NCBI GenBank assembly: GCA_902825945.1
Contig: CADECY010000076.1
Coordinates: forward strand, 1 to 46,094
DNA length: 46,094 nt
Direction: 5' to 3'
Source of the DNA: an uncultured Acidobacteriota bacterium
GTDB lineage: Bacteria > Acidobacteriota > Terriglobia > Bryobacterales > Bryobacteraceae
This document shows positions 31,930 through 40,835 of this stretch, one piece after another. Position 1 is the first letter of the stretch, and each line of letters begins with the position of its first letter. The translations under genes and the position numbers were made by a program. The notes beneath the pieces are model-generated. The model saw only the letters and a list, made by a program, of their open reading frames with translations. It ran no database searches and was not told where the DNA came from.

Positions 31930-32738
31930 TGGCCACTTCGAGAGCCTCTCTACCCTTTTCGTGGTGAACCCTGACATCCTGAACTCCACGGCGGCCGGCA
32001 TCATCGTCTCCAACGAACGAACAGCGGCAGCAGCAGCCTGCTCCAGGGGTTCAAACTGCGGGTCGTTGGGGATCAAACGAAGCACTCTGTCCGACATAGC
32101 ACCATTGTCCCAATTTGGATACGAGTTCGAACCAGCCGGCGGCCCAGTGCAATCGGGCTGGCCGGGAGCAAGGCTCGCACGCGATGGTAGGGCGTGTCGG
32201 TCAGGCTTGGCGTCGCAAGCACCATGGTAAACCGGCAAACGGTTGATTCTGCAACCGGACGGCTGAGGTGCGCTCGCAACAGTTTCGGCATTGCGAAACG
32301 CTATTGCGAGGCCCGAAGCAATGGCGACAGGTTGTGCACGGACCGCAACCCGGCTTCGGATACGCCAACAATCGTGCAATGTTCTACGCCAAATAGTTTG
32401 CGGAGTGACAGCTTCGCCGAGACGCCGCGCCGGTTCCGGACTGAGCGCGAGGAACAGCGGATGCATCTGCGGACCCGCATGGCAATGGGTCGCGCTCAGA
32501 ATCACCTGATCTCCGCGCCGGCCCGTCGAAGCCCCGATCCCGCGACGTGCTTCGGCCACGATCTCCTTGCGCAAGCTGATGAGGCCGCACGCCACCATGG
32601 CGGCCTTCGTGCCGCCGTTCTCCATGACGATGGCTTCGGCGAACAGCGGATCGTGAATGGATGCCGTGGGAGTGATCCCGTATGAGCTACCGATCGGAGC
32701 GCCAGCGTGAGCACGGCGGTGAGGGTCAGGAGGTTCAA
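31930..32738 (-). pseudogene. Relic of a neutral ceramidase-like gene
   Basis: A signal-like start (NLLTLTAVLTLALRSVA at 32738, now with TTG instead of ATG) lies in one frame. The next frame continues IHDPLFAEAIVMENGGTKAA, VACGLISLRKEIVAEARRGI and ILSATHCHAGPQ, the zinc-binding core pattern of neutral/alkaline non-lysosomal ceramidase-like proteins. Downstream (to about 31930) only scattered similarity such as AVEFRMSGFTTKR survives and the length is far short of a full enzyme. At least one frameshift and a large deletion. Confidence 0.55.
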
Positions 32739-32784
32739 GCAGGAGACTCCCTGGAATCGTAACCCGCAAGCCGGGCTGGCGCGC

Positions 32785-33330
32785 TCAATAGACGAACGGC
32801 AGGAAGCGCCAACTCCGTGAACAGTACTCGCGATAACCGTCGAGGGCCGCCGCGAGCTTCGCTTCTTCTCCCGCCGCCTGTCGCGCCACCGCGATGGTCA
32901 ACGGTACGATCACCAGCCAGCCCCACGAATCGAGCGCGAGTTCGAGCCCGAGGATCAGCGCGAGATCGCCCGCGTAGATCGGATGCCGAATCCAACGATA
33001 GACGCCAGACTCGACGAGCCGATGTTCGGAGCGGATCAGTCCCCGTTCGATGTCGGACCAGTTGTCGCCGAGCGTGAGCCGCGCCGAAATCGCGGTGGCT
33101 AGTCCGGCGGTGTAGATGGCGAGTCCGGACCAGAGCAGGTTTGCGCCCATCGGAAGGACCGGCGGCAACAGGGTCTGCACCGCGATCGCGACGAGGAAGC
33201 TCACCTTGAGACAGGTGACGAGCGGTTTAGGAGAGCCTTGTGGCTTCCCTTTCTTCAGAGCCTCCCATACCAGCTTGTGCACGACGAGGCCGAGGAGGAG
33301 ATAGGCGCGAACCGGCCAATCAGCGGGCAT
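32785..33330 (-). CDS. Isoprenylcysteine methyltransferase-like membrane protein
   Basis: 181 aa with four or five hydrophobic helices. The ICMT/phospholipid-methyltransferase signature RHPIYAGDLAL is near residue 113, preceded by the usual LVESGVYRWI, followed by EEAKL and YREYCSRSWRFLP. It would methylate a lipid or isoprenoid-linked substrate at the membrane using SAM. Last gene of the polysaccharide operon; it overlaps the preceding GT2 gene by 11 bp. Confidence 0.85.
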   Translation of the reverse strand: MPADWPVRAYLLLGLVVHKLVWEALKKGKPQGSPKPLVTCLKVSFLVAIAVQTLLPPVLPMGANLLWSGLAIYTAGLATAISARLTLGDNWSDIERGLIRSEHRLVESGVYRWIRHPIYAGDLALILGLELALDSWGWLVIVPLTIAVARQAAGEEAKLAAALDGYREYCSRSWRFLPFVY

Positions 33331-34216
33331 CCCGATCTGGCCTCCAATCCTCGACGCTGCTGGGCGCCGAGCCGGCCGCGATGGGACGGGTCCACTTGGG
33401 CGCGGTGACCCAGAGCAAAGTCACGATTCCGCCGATGCAGGCACTCGCTGAAGCGATACCCGCGAGCGATTCGCCGAATCGAAGCGCACCGAATCCGCCG
33501 AGCGTGCTGATCGCCAGCAGCGGCGTGGCCACGCGGATGGGATGAAACAGCGTCACCGTGCGCAGAATCTTTCCGAGGAACCGGACGGCGTCCCACGGCA
33601 CGATCTTCGACTTGCCGGTCCGCTGATAATAGTCGATCGGAACGTAGTCGACGCGGCGGCCCTCGCAGTGCAGCGCGAGTGTGATCGTCGTGGTCCAACT
33701 GAAACGCTCAGGCAGGATCGCGAAGTGTTCGAGCGCCGCCTGGCGGCGGAAGGCGCGGAGTCCGCTGTTCATGTCGGGGATCTTGGCGCCGGAGAGCACG
33801 TTGGCGACGAGGTTGAGGAACCACTTCGCCGGACGCCGGGCCAGCGGGATGTTGACGTTCGCGCCGAGACGCGCGCCCACCGCCATCTCGGCCACATCCA
33901 TCCGCGATACGAGATCCGGTATTCGATCGACCGGATAGGTTCCGTCGGCGTCGCAGATCGTCACTATGTCGTGGGTCGCCGCCGCGATTCCGGACTTGAG
34001 CGATGCGCCGTAACCGCGATTGCGTGGATGGCGAATCACCCGCGCGCCCGCCGCGTGGGCTTGGTGCGCCGAGCGGTCAGTGCTGCCATCGTCGACCACG
34101 ACGATCTCCCACGGCATGTCCATGCGTTCGAGCACGGAGCGCAGTTGCTCGAGCACGGGTCCGATCGCGAGTTCCTCGTTAAACACGGGGAGCACGACAC
34201 TCACGCCGTTCTTCAT
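33320..34216 (-). CDS. GT2 glycosyltransferase, DPM-like with C-terminal helices
   Basis: 298 aa. GT-A fold: VSVVLPVFNEE, VVVDDGSTD (Asp42-Asp43), ICDADGTYP (DxD at 89-91), NSGLRAFRR. Two C-terminal membrane helices are near 225-275. Such enzymes load mannose or glucose on polyprenyl phosphate for use by membrane GT39/GT87-type transferases; the neighbouring gene encodes one, so a donor/acceptor pair is likely. The start (ATGA overlap with the upstream gene) is well supported. Confidence 0.9.
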   Translation of the reverse strand: MKNGVSVVLPVFNEELAIGPVLEQLRSVLERMDMPWEIVVVDDGSTDRSAHQAHAAGARVIRHPRNRGYGASLKSGIAAATHDIVTICDADGTYPVDRIPDLVSRMDVAEMAVGARLGANVNIPLARRPAKWFLNLVANVLSGAKIPDMNSGLRAFRRQAALEHFAILPERFSWTTTITLALHCEGRRVDYVPIDYYQRTGKSKIVPWDAVRFLGKILRTVTLFHPIRVATPLLAISTLGGFGALRFGESLAGIASASACIGGIVTLLWVTAPKWTRPIAAGSAPSSVEDWRPDRDAR

Positions 34217-35868
34217 GATCCGCCCCGCTTTCGTGCGCGGCACACGATCACTTCGCCCGCGCCGAGCGTTCCGGGGAACGTTCGTGCAAGCTCATATCGC
34301 CCTTGTACGGTGCGCCAGATTTCCGGGTGCCAGGCCTGCAACTGCGGAGGCAGCGTGTACACCACCCACTCCGGTTCGGCGAGCTGCGCGAATTCGGCAT
34401 CGGTCGCAGGTGCCGGCCAAGCGGGCGCGAAGTATGGATAGACTTTGGCTGCGAGCCCGACGGCGGCGATCCGCTCGGCACCCGAACGCTGCGACTCGAC
34501 CCAGTCCCTCGCGCCCGTGAAATCCTGCTTCGGTAACGAATAGACGCGAGGCAGCGTGTAGACCGAGGCGAGGATCAGCAGACCCGCCAACGCGGTTCCA
34601 ATTTTCGCCGATGGCGCCACGGCGAACGCTCCGTGAATCGCCACCAGCAGGCCGAAGCCCATCGAAAAGAAGAAGAAGCGCGGCCACAGATTGTGTCCCA
34701 ACGCAAGCATCGTGGCGGCGCAAATCACACCCGGCAACGCCAGTTGCAGCGCTGCGGCGCGATCGTGCCTCCAGATCGAAGTGAATCCCGCCGCGGCGAT
34801 GATCCCTCCGGCCATGACGACCGCGACTCCGGCGAAGGCCACCGAGAGGCTTCGAACGATCTCGCCCGCGAGCCACGCTGGACGAATCCACTGCGACGGC
34901 AGCGACACTTCGCCAGCCGCGCTCCGCAGGAATTCAGGAAGCGCGAGCGCGTACACCTGCGTGGTTGCGGTGACCGTTACGATCCAAGCAGGAACCGGAG
35001 CCCAGCGAGTCTCGCGGAAAGACGCGATCCAAGCGAGCCCATGTCCGGCAAGCACGAACGCCATCGTCATGTGGACCCACATTCCGAGGAAGCACGCCGC
35101 CGCGTAGGCGAACCACCAGTTCCCCCCGCGATCCCGCGCCTCGAGCCAGAGCCATGTCGCGAGCAAAGCGAAGAGCAGCAACCCGGTGTATCCGCGCGCG
35201 CTTTGCGAAAACCAGACGTGATGATAGGAGAACGCCATCACCGCGCAGGCGAGTAGCGCCTCCGTTTCTCCAGCGAGTTTACGGGCAAGCAGAAACAGCG
35301 GCACGATCGACGCCACACCGAACACCACCGCGGGCACGCGAATCGCCGCGAAGCTTTCGCCCGCCACCGACGAGCAAGCGTGCGCGAGTACCGAGTAGAG
35401 CATGTGGTTGTTCTGCGTCGGGAAACTCGTGAGGATCGTGAGTGCCGGCGGCCGGATCGACTCCACGAGTGCGAACACCTCGTCGAGCCAGAGGCAGGTC
35501 TCCAGTTTGTAGACGCGCAGCACGAATGCCGCCATGAGCAGTGCGCCGAGCATGGCCATGGCCCGCCGCGAGGGCCGCCAGGATTCGAGCTCCACAGCCC
35601 GACCCGCTGCCGCGAACCGGAGCTTCCAGAGGAGAATCGCGTTCACCACGAGCATCGCTTTGAACAGCAGCGGACCCCACGCGAGCCCGCCCGGCAGATG
35701 TCCGGTGGCGGATTCGAGCCAGGCACTGGGCGTCAGTGCGGAGAAAAGCATCGCGGCCGCCAGCAAGCGCACAGGCCGCGAAGGCGCGGTGCCAAATGTC
35801 CAGGAACACGCCCCTGGCGGGGCGCCGAAGCGAGTCCGTTGTGCGCGTGTTCCTTGGAAGAGTCGCAT
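34213..35868 (-). CDS. GT39/ArnT-like polytopic glycosyltransferase
   Basis: 551 aa from ATG 35868, two bases after the stop of the upstream gene. It has about 12 hydrophobic helices. LWLDEVFALVE with the Asp129-Glu130 pair in the first external loop is the hallmark of protein/lipid O-glycosyltransferases using polyprenyl-phosphate sugars. FPTQNNHMLYSVLAHA and YHHVWFSQSARGYT follow the family pattern. Residues about 5-34 are encoded by repeat copy C. If translation instead starts at ATG 35751, the repeat is in a 119-bp intergenic space. The upstream part of the same open frame beyond 35868 is shadow of the neighbouring gene. Confidence 0.85.
   Translation of the reverse strand: MRLFQGTRAQRTRFGAPPGACSWTFGTAPSRPVRLLAAAMLFSALTPSAWLESATGHLPGGLAWGPLLFKAMLVVNAILLWKLRFAAAGRAVELESWRPSRRAMAMLGALLMAAFVLRVYKLETCLWLDEVFALVESIRPPALTILTSFPTQNNHMLYSVLAHACSSVAGESFAAIRVPAVVFGVASIVPLFLLARKLAGETEALLACAVMAFSYHHVWFSQSARGYTGLLLFALLATWLWLEARDRGGNWWFAYAAACFLGMWVHMTMAFVLAGHGLAWIASFRETRWAPVPAWIVTVTATTQVYALALPEFLRSAAGEVSLPSQWIRPAWLAGEIVRSLSVAFAGVAVVMAGGIIAAAGFTSIWRHDRAAALQLALPGVICAATMLALGHNLWPRFFFFSMGFGLLVAIHGAFAVAPSAKIGTALAGLLILASVYTLPRVYSLPKQDFTGARDWVESQRSGAERIAAVGLAAKVYPYFAPAWPAPATDAEFAQLAEPEWVVYTLPPQLQAWHPEIWRTVQGRYELARTFPGTLGAGEVIVCRARKRGGS
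35767..35855 (-). repeat. Palindromic repeat copy C at 5' end of GT39-like gene
   Basis: More diverged than A and B: AGGAACACGC at 35802 and CCGTTGTGCGCGTGTTCCT ending at 35854, with the centre replaced by a GC-rich CCCCTGGCGGGGCGCC. The left part, AGCGCACAGGCCGCG ... GTGCCAA, still aligns with A and B. The spacing between the inverted GGAACAC arms is one base longer than in A and B. Confidence 0.7.
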
Positions 35869-35870
35869 CG

Positions 35871-37373
35871 TCAGATTTCGGCGCGCCTCCAGACCAGCCA
35901 AAGGATCATCGCCGCTGTCGCGAACACGGGCCACGGAGAGAGAACCGTCTGGACCCACTCGCCGTATGTGTTCCCGGTCCGCTGCAAGACGATGAGCGCC
36001 GGCAACTGCGGGCCATGCCGGACCACGTTGAGTACCGGTTCGAGCACGCCCCATCCGCGCTCCATGTCGCGATACATCGCCATGCTCCACGCATATGCGA
36101 CCGAGGCGGCACCGGTCGCGATCGCCACGCGGCGTGGCAGCTTGTTCAACACATCGGCAACTGCGAGAAACAAAAACGGAAATAGAAGGGCCATGTAGCG
36201 GATACCGGTGTTGAACTGAAGGCGGGAGTAGTAGATCGAGGCGAAGAACAACCAGGATGCCACACAGAGCCCGGCCACGAAAATCGATTCCCGCGAACGG
36301 CGCGCGAAAACGGCGGCGACGAAGATCGGGGCGGTGGTGAAGAGCCCGTAGCGAAGGTCGAAGAGCGACTCCCAGAGTAGTGCTGGCTCCGGCAGCGAAA
36401 CTCCGTGATAGCCTACCGTGTTGCCTGCGACGGTTGCCGGCATCCAGTGCTGCGCCGGATACACGGGATGTCCGAAGCTCGCGTACTGATAGAAAGCGAG
36501 CAACGACAATGGCAGCGCGGCTCCGAGCGCGTACCAGGGCGCGAGCGCAAAGGGCCGCGGAGCCGCGGCGCCAACAGTGGAGGAACACGCCGAGATTCTG
36601 GCGGCGACCGGTTCCGTTGTGCGGGTGTTCCTCAAAAAGGAAAGCGGAGCGCGGCGGATGAGCGCCCAAATCGCGAGACCGGCGAGAATCATCACGCCCG
36701 AGTAGTCCATGAGGACACACGCCCCGGCGACGATTCCCGCGATGGCAACACGAGTCTTGGTCACCCCTGCCTCGAGCGCGTAGAATCCGAACAGCGCGAG
36801 ATGGCCCGCGAGCATGTTCTGGTTCAAGTATCCGGCGCGGTAAAAGACCGGCGTTCCGAAAGCATAGAGCAGCGCGAGCGCAAGTGCGGTTCGTGGCGGG
36901 TATCGGCGCCGGAGCAGATCGTGCAGCACGACCACACCCAGCGCGGAGACCGGCGCCATGCATGCCATCTGCGTAACGATCGAAGCCACGCCGAACTCGA
37001 GATCGAGTCCGCGAAGCCAGGACTGCCGGTGAAATTCGCGGGCCATCGGCCACGGCGAATCGTAGACGGGTGGCTGTGCATTTGCCTTCTCACGCGCGGC
37101 CCGCGCCCGGTCCGCGAGGCGTTCGGCGATCGGCGCGGCAACAGCCCATGGAATCGCGGCGAGCATCGACGCGCCCGGATTGTTGTTGATGTGCCAGCCT
37201 CGCCCGGGCGTTTCGAAAAGATCGGGATGCAGTCCCGCATACTTGTCCACGCGAAATGTCGCATGACCTCCGATCGAAAGCGCGAGATAGATTTCGCGAA
37301 CCGTGTTGGTGGCGAAGTGGATCGAGTAGATCAGCCAACAGGTGACGAACAACCGCGACGGGATTCCGGTCAT
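35871..37373 (-). CDS. Polytopic membrane protein, probable polyprenyl-sugar glycosyltransferase
   Basis: 500 aa from ATG 37373 (ATGA overlap with the flippase stop). About 10-11 hydrophobic helices; the N-terminus FVTCWLIYSIHFATN and GWHINNNPGASMLAAIPWA, then LLYAFGTPVFYRAGYLNQN, are shared by many bacterial membrane proteins of the GT-C superfamily type, but no DxD/DE catalytic pair is obvious. Residues about 247-277 (in a loop between two helices) are encoded by repeat copy B without breaking the frame. Probable role in lipid-linked glycan assembly. Confidence 0.75.
   Translation of the reverse strand: MTGIPSRLFVTCWLIYSIHFATNTVREIYLALSIGGHATFRVDKYAGLHPDLFETPGRGWHINNNPGASMLAAIPWAVAAPIAERLADRARAAREKANAQPPVYDSPWPMAREFHRQSWLRGLDLEFGVASIVTQMACMAPVSALGVVVLHDLLRRRYPPRTALALALLYAFGTPVFYRAGYLNQNMLAGHLALFGFYALEAGVTKTRVAIAGIVAGACVLMDYSGVMILAGLAIWALIRRAPLSFLRNTRTTEPVAARISACSSTVGAAAPRPFALAPWYALGAALPLSLLAFYQYASFGHPVYPAQHWMPATVAGNTVGYHGVSLPEPALLWESLFDLRYGLFTTAPIFVAAVFARRSRESIFVAGLCVASWLFFASIYYSRLQFNTGIRYMALLFPFLFLAVADVLNKLPRRVAIATGAASVAYAWSMAMYRDMERGWGVLEPVLNVVRHGPQLPALIVLQRTGNTYGEWVQTVLSPWPVFATAAMILWLVWRRAEI
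36545..36633 (-). repeat. Palindromic repeat copy B, in frame in membrane protein gene
   Basis: It matches copy A along about 89 bp: AGCGCAAAGGGCCGCG, CCAACAGTGGAGGAACAC, GGCGGCGACCGG, and the terminal inverted repeat GAGGAACAC (36580-36588) / GTGTTCCTC (36625-36633) 54 bp end to end. The host gene reads it on the strand opposite to copy A's host, giving FLRNTRTTEPVAARI and SSTVGAAAPRPFALA. Confidence 0.85.
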
Positions 37374-38785
37374 CGCGCGACAACCGCGGCCAGCGCGTAG
37401 GCGCACGATGCCGCCGCCGTGGCGGCCCAGGGATTCTGCCCGCGCAGCAGCCAGTAGACTCCGCCGAACGCGAGAGCGCCCGCCGCGGGAGCCGCAAGCG
37501 TTCGCAACAACCGGAATGGATGAATCAGCCGGTTGACCGCGGCCCGCGTCAGAAAGAGATCGAATACGCCGGCCATCAGGAGCGCGATGATCGCGCCCGC
37601 CGCGCCCAATCGTGGCGTCAATGCCCACGAGACGCTGGCTGCGACAGCCGCGGTTGACGCGGCACAGGCAAGCAGCCAGCCTTGCCGGTCGCGCCCGATC
37701 AGCGTGTATCGATAGTGACCGCTCAGGAACGAAATCGGAACCAGCCAGACCAGCGCACCGAGGTAGGGACCCGCGCTTTCATAACGCGCCCCGAAGGCCA
37801 TCGCGAACAACTCCGCCGGGATCGCGGTGAGCACCAACGCCACCAGGACGGATGCCGCCGAAGCCAGGCGCAGTGAACCGTGGAGCAGCGATTCGAGCCG
37901 CGCAATCGGCTCGGTTACCGACCGGGAGATCGAAGGCAGCAGGTTGACGAAGTAGAGCCACACGAAGGTGTGCAACGCCATCGTGATGCGATGGGCCGCG
38001 CCATAGTAGCCGAGCGATTCCCGCCCGCCTGGGTGGTCGAGCAGCCTCAATTGAACCGTCGCCAGATACCACTGCAGCGCCCAGCACAACTCGGCCAGCC
38101 CGATCGGCGCCGCTTCCCGGAGCAGGCCGAGGTCGATTCGCAGCCGGCTGAAGATCCGCTCGCGCAGGATTTTGCGCGCAACGGTCACGCCCACCGCGGC
38201 CGCCGCCAGAACTCCAACGATGTCGGCCAAACCCAGCCACCGCGCCGGAATCTCCGTCCACACGCCGGCCACCAGAACGCCAATGAACAGCGCCTGACGG
38301 ATGATCGAAAGCGTGGCGTACCAGCCCATTCGCTCGAGCCCTTGGAAAAACCAGGGCAGCAGGAACGGCTGGATCCACAAGCTCGCGCCCCAAATACCGA
38401 CCAGCCCGCGCAACTGATCCGGCAGACCCGAATAGCGGAGCCAGATCGTGAGTCCACCGTAGACGATCGACGCCAGCATCAGGCGAGTCGCCGCGATGCG
38501 GCCTGCGAGCGCCACCTCGCCGCGAGCGGTCTCGCGCGCGCCCAGTCCACTCAGGCCGCCATCGGCCAAAAGCGCCAGAATCGCCATCAGCGCCATCGTG
38601 AACTCGATCTCGCCGTATCGCGCCGGACCCAATGTCCGCGCGATCCAGGTAAACGCGAGAAAGGTCCCCGCCTTCACGGCGACTTCCGCGGCGGACAACA
38701 CACTCAGATTGCGGAGCAACCCAGGCCGTTCAGGACGAGGAGGCGCAGCGGATTCGGCCCTCGGCGCGGCAACCGTGGCAGCCAT
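37370..38785 (-). CDS. Polysaccharide flippase (Wzx/MATE-like)
   Basis: 471 aa with about 12-14 hydrophobic helices. The N-terminal FLAFTWIARTLGPARYGEIEF is the hallmark of polysaccharide_synt/Wzx flippases. It should move undecaprenyl-linked repeat units across the inner membrane. The start overlaps the radical SAM stop (TGATG). No wzy polymerase or wzz regulator can be recognised in the window. Confidence 0.9.
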   Translation of the reverse strand: MAATVAAPRAESAAPPRPERPGLLRNLSVLSAAEVAVKAGTFLAFTWIARTLGPARYGEIEFTMALMAILALLADGGLSGLGARETARGEVALAGRIAATRLMLASIVYGGLTIWLRYSGLPDQLRGLVGIWGASLWIQPFLLPWFFQGLERMGWYATLSIIRQALFIGVLVAGVWTEIPARWLGLADIVGVLAAAAVGVTVARKILRERIFSRLRIDLGLLREAAPIGLAELCWALQWYLATVQLRLLDHPGGRESLGYYGAAHRITMALHTFVWLYFVNLLPSISRSVTEPIARLESLLHGSLRLASAASVLVALVLTAIPAELFAMAFGARYESAGPYLGALVWLVPISFLSGHYRYTLIGRDRQGWLLACAASTAAVAASVSWALTPRLGAAGAIIALLMAGVFDLFLTRAAVNRLIHPFRLLRTLAAPAAGALAFGGVYWLLRGQNPWAATAAASCAYALAAVVAR

Positions 38786-39852
38786 CAGGACTCCCAGGTT
38801 CCGCCCGCGAACCGTGCCTTCACCAACTCAACGGGGTGATAGACGATACTCGGCCAAAGGAAGATTTCGTTCGTGCACCAGCACTCCTTGCGCGCGATCG
38901 CCTGCCGCAGTTGGTTTGCCTTTTCCGACTTCCAGATCTCGCCGAAGCTTTGCTGCCGGATGTTGCCGATCGGCGGATGCTGTTCGCAAACGCTCACATC
39001 GCCGTTCGAATAGACGACTCCCGTCAGAACCCCCGCCCGGCACGGAACCACTTGCGCGCGAGCTTCCGCCGTTCGCATCTTCGCCGCCTGCAGCATCGGC
39101 TCGACCGAGGATCCGAACCGGTCCACTTCGCGCGGCCGCCAGATCTCGCGCACCGTATCCCACAGCTTGCGATAGCGCTCGAGTGTGGGCCCCTCGAGGC
39201 TCGGATTCTTCCGGTCTCCGCGCAGAATCGCGAGATTATGGTGATCCATCGCCGGACAACGCTCGTAGAGATAACGCGTCAGCGATTCGATCTCATCCAT
39301 GTTCACCGAGGTTGCTGTCGAGATCGCGTGAATGCGAAGGCGCGGGTCGCGCTTCTGGAGTTCCGCCAGCGCATCGTAAGTCTTCATCGAACGCTCGAAC
39401 GATCCCGGCGAGCCGCGGAACCGGTCATGAAACGGCTGCGTGCCATCGAGCGACAACTCGACGCCGAACAACTCGAGCCCGGGCTCCAGCAACGCCCGTT
39501 CGAGTTGCGGAATCGTGCGATCGGTGAAGTAGCCATTGGTCGGTACGTAAATCTGCCGGACCTTGTTGTGGCGGATGAACTGCCGGCAAATGTCGCCGAA
39601 CTCGGCGCGCAGGAAAGGCTCACCGCCGGAGAGATTGAGATTCTCGATCCGTCCCAGCGACTCGGAGAGCTTGACCATCTCCTCGAACGTCAGGTCATCG
39701 CGGCGGTTGAGATTCTTCCAATAGAAGCAGTGCTCGCACTTCTGATTGCAGATCGAGTTGATGAACAGGATCAGGAACGGCGGCGTTTCCGGAACGATGA
39801 AGCTCGACAAGGTGAGCTTGGCGTGACGCTGAATCCGCTCGACGATCGTCAT
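38785..39852 (-). CDS. Radical SAM protein with SPASM-like C-terminus
   Basis: 355 aa. The radical SAM cluster is CNQKCEHC (Cys35, Cys39, Cys42), followed by NLSGGEPFL (SAM binding) and VELSLDG. A C-terminal Cys set (VVPCRAG, VSVCEQHPP, ECWC) suggests one auxiliary Fe-S cluster, as in SPASM/twitch proteins. Known relatives modify peptides, nucleotides or aminosugars; in polysaccharide loci their substrate is usually unknown. It starts by ATGA overlap with the epimerase gene (39852). Confidence 0.88.
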   Translation of the reverse strand: MTIVERIQRHAKLTLSSFIVPETPPFLILFINSICNQKCEHCFYWKNLNRRDDLTFEEMVKLSESLGRIENLNLSGGEPFLRAEFGDICRQFIRHNKVRQIYVPTNGYFTDRTIPQLERALLEPGLELFGVELSLDGTQPFHDRFRGSPGSFERSMKTYDALAELQKRDPRLRIHAISTATSVNMDEIESLTRYLYERCPAMDHHNLAILRGDRKNPSLEGPTLERYRKLWDTVREIWRPREVDRFGSSVEPMLQAAKMRTAEARAQVVPCRAGVLTGVVYSNGDVSVCEQHPPIGNIRQQSFGEIWKSEKANQLRQAIARKECWCTNEIFLWPSIVYHPVELVKARFAGGTWES

Positions 39853-40835
39853 GCCGTGGCTCCTGCGGTCATCGTTTCCGCAACCCAATCCCGTGTCCGC
39901 TCGAGCGCCTCTCGCAATGCCACGCGAGGCTGATAACCCGTGAGCGCTGTGACTTTCCCGATGTCGGGAACGCGGCGCGCAATGTCCTCGAAGCCCGGCT
40001 CATAGGCTTCCTGATAAGAAACGTGGCGGATCTTCGAAAGCGATCCGGACACCTCGATCACGAGCTTCGCCAACTCCTCGATCGAGATCTCGGAGGGATT
40101 GCCGAGATTGAACACCTGCCCCGAGGCACGATCGTCGTTCGCCAGCCGCACCAGCCACTCGACGACATCGTCCACATAGGTGAAACAGCGCGACTGCTGC
40201 CCCGATCCGTACACCGTCAGGTCCTCGCCCGCGAGCGCCTGCGCCAGGAATCGCGGCACCACCATGCCGTAGCGGCCCACCTGCCTCGGACCGATGGTGT
40301 TGAAGAAACGTGTCACCACGGTGGGCACGCCCTTTTCATGCTGCCAGGCGAGCGCGAGAAATTCGTCCACCACCTTGCTCGCCGCATAGCTCCAGCGCGA
40401 GCGTGAGGTGGGCCCGAGCAGCAGGTCGTCGTCTTCGCGGAACGGCGCCGAAAGGCTCTTCCCGTAGACTTCCGACGTGGACGCGACGATCGTCTTCACC
40501 TTGCGCGGAGTAGCCGCCGCGAGCACGGCTTTGGTGCCGTCGACATTGTTGAGGATCGTTTCGACGGGGCTTTGGATGATGTTGAACACACCCACCGTGG
40601 CCGCCAGATGGAAGATCGTATCGGATTGGCGTGCGCCATAGTTCATCGCGTCGCAGTCCTCGACCCCTGCGCGAATGAACTCGAGCTTCGAACTAGCCCG
40701 GGCCGCATCGAGATTCTTCTCGGCGCCGCTCGACAGGTCATCGATCACGATCACGCGATGTCCGTCCCGGAGCAGGCGCTCGGTCAGGTGCGATCCGATG
40801 AATCCCGCACCACCGGTGATGAGGTAAGTCAGCAC
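39849..40835 (-). CDS. NAD-dependent nucleotide-sugar epimerase/dehydratase
   Basis: 328 aa, extended SDR: GGAGFIGS (about 8-15), DDLSSG ribose-binding Asp, HLAA at 76-79, STSEVYG, catalytic Tyr150 and Lys154 in SYAASK, and FNTIGPRQ. It is closest in pattern to UDP-glucose 4-epimerase and UDP-glucuronate decarboxylase types. The start is GTG 40835 (VLTYLITGG), overlapping the upstream gene by 7 nt; no ATG lies nearer in frame. It makes an activated sugar for the operon's glycosyltransferases. Confidence 0.88.
   Translation of the reverse strand: MLTYLITGGAGFIGSHLTERLLRDGHRVIVIDDLSSGAEKNLDAARASSKLEFIRAGVEDCDAMNYGARQSDTIFHLAATVGVFNIIQSPVETILNNVDGTKAVLAAATPRKVKTIVASTSEVYGKSLSAPFREDDDLLLGPTSRSRWSYAASKVVDEFLALAWQHEKGVPTVVTRFFNTIGPRQVGRYGMVVPRFLAQALAGEDLTVYGSGQQSRCFTYVDDVVEWLVRLANDDRASGQVFNLGNPSEISIEELAKLVIEVSGSLSKIRHVSYQEAYEPGFEDIARRVPDIGKVTALTGYQPRVALREALERTRDWVAETMTAGATA

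Noticed and set aside
34213..37053. A 946-aa continuous minus-strand frame
   Set aside because: Only 34213-35868 encodes the GT39-like protein. The upstream part overlaps the neighbouring polytopic membrane protein gene in another frame and is shadow.
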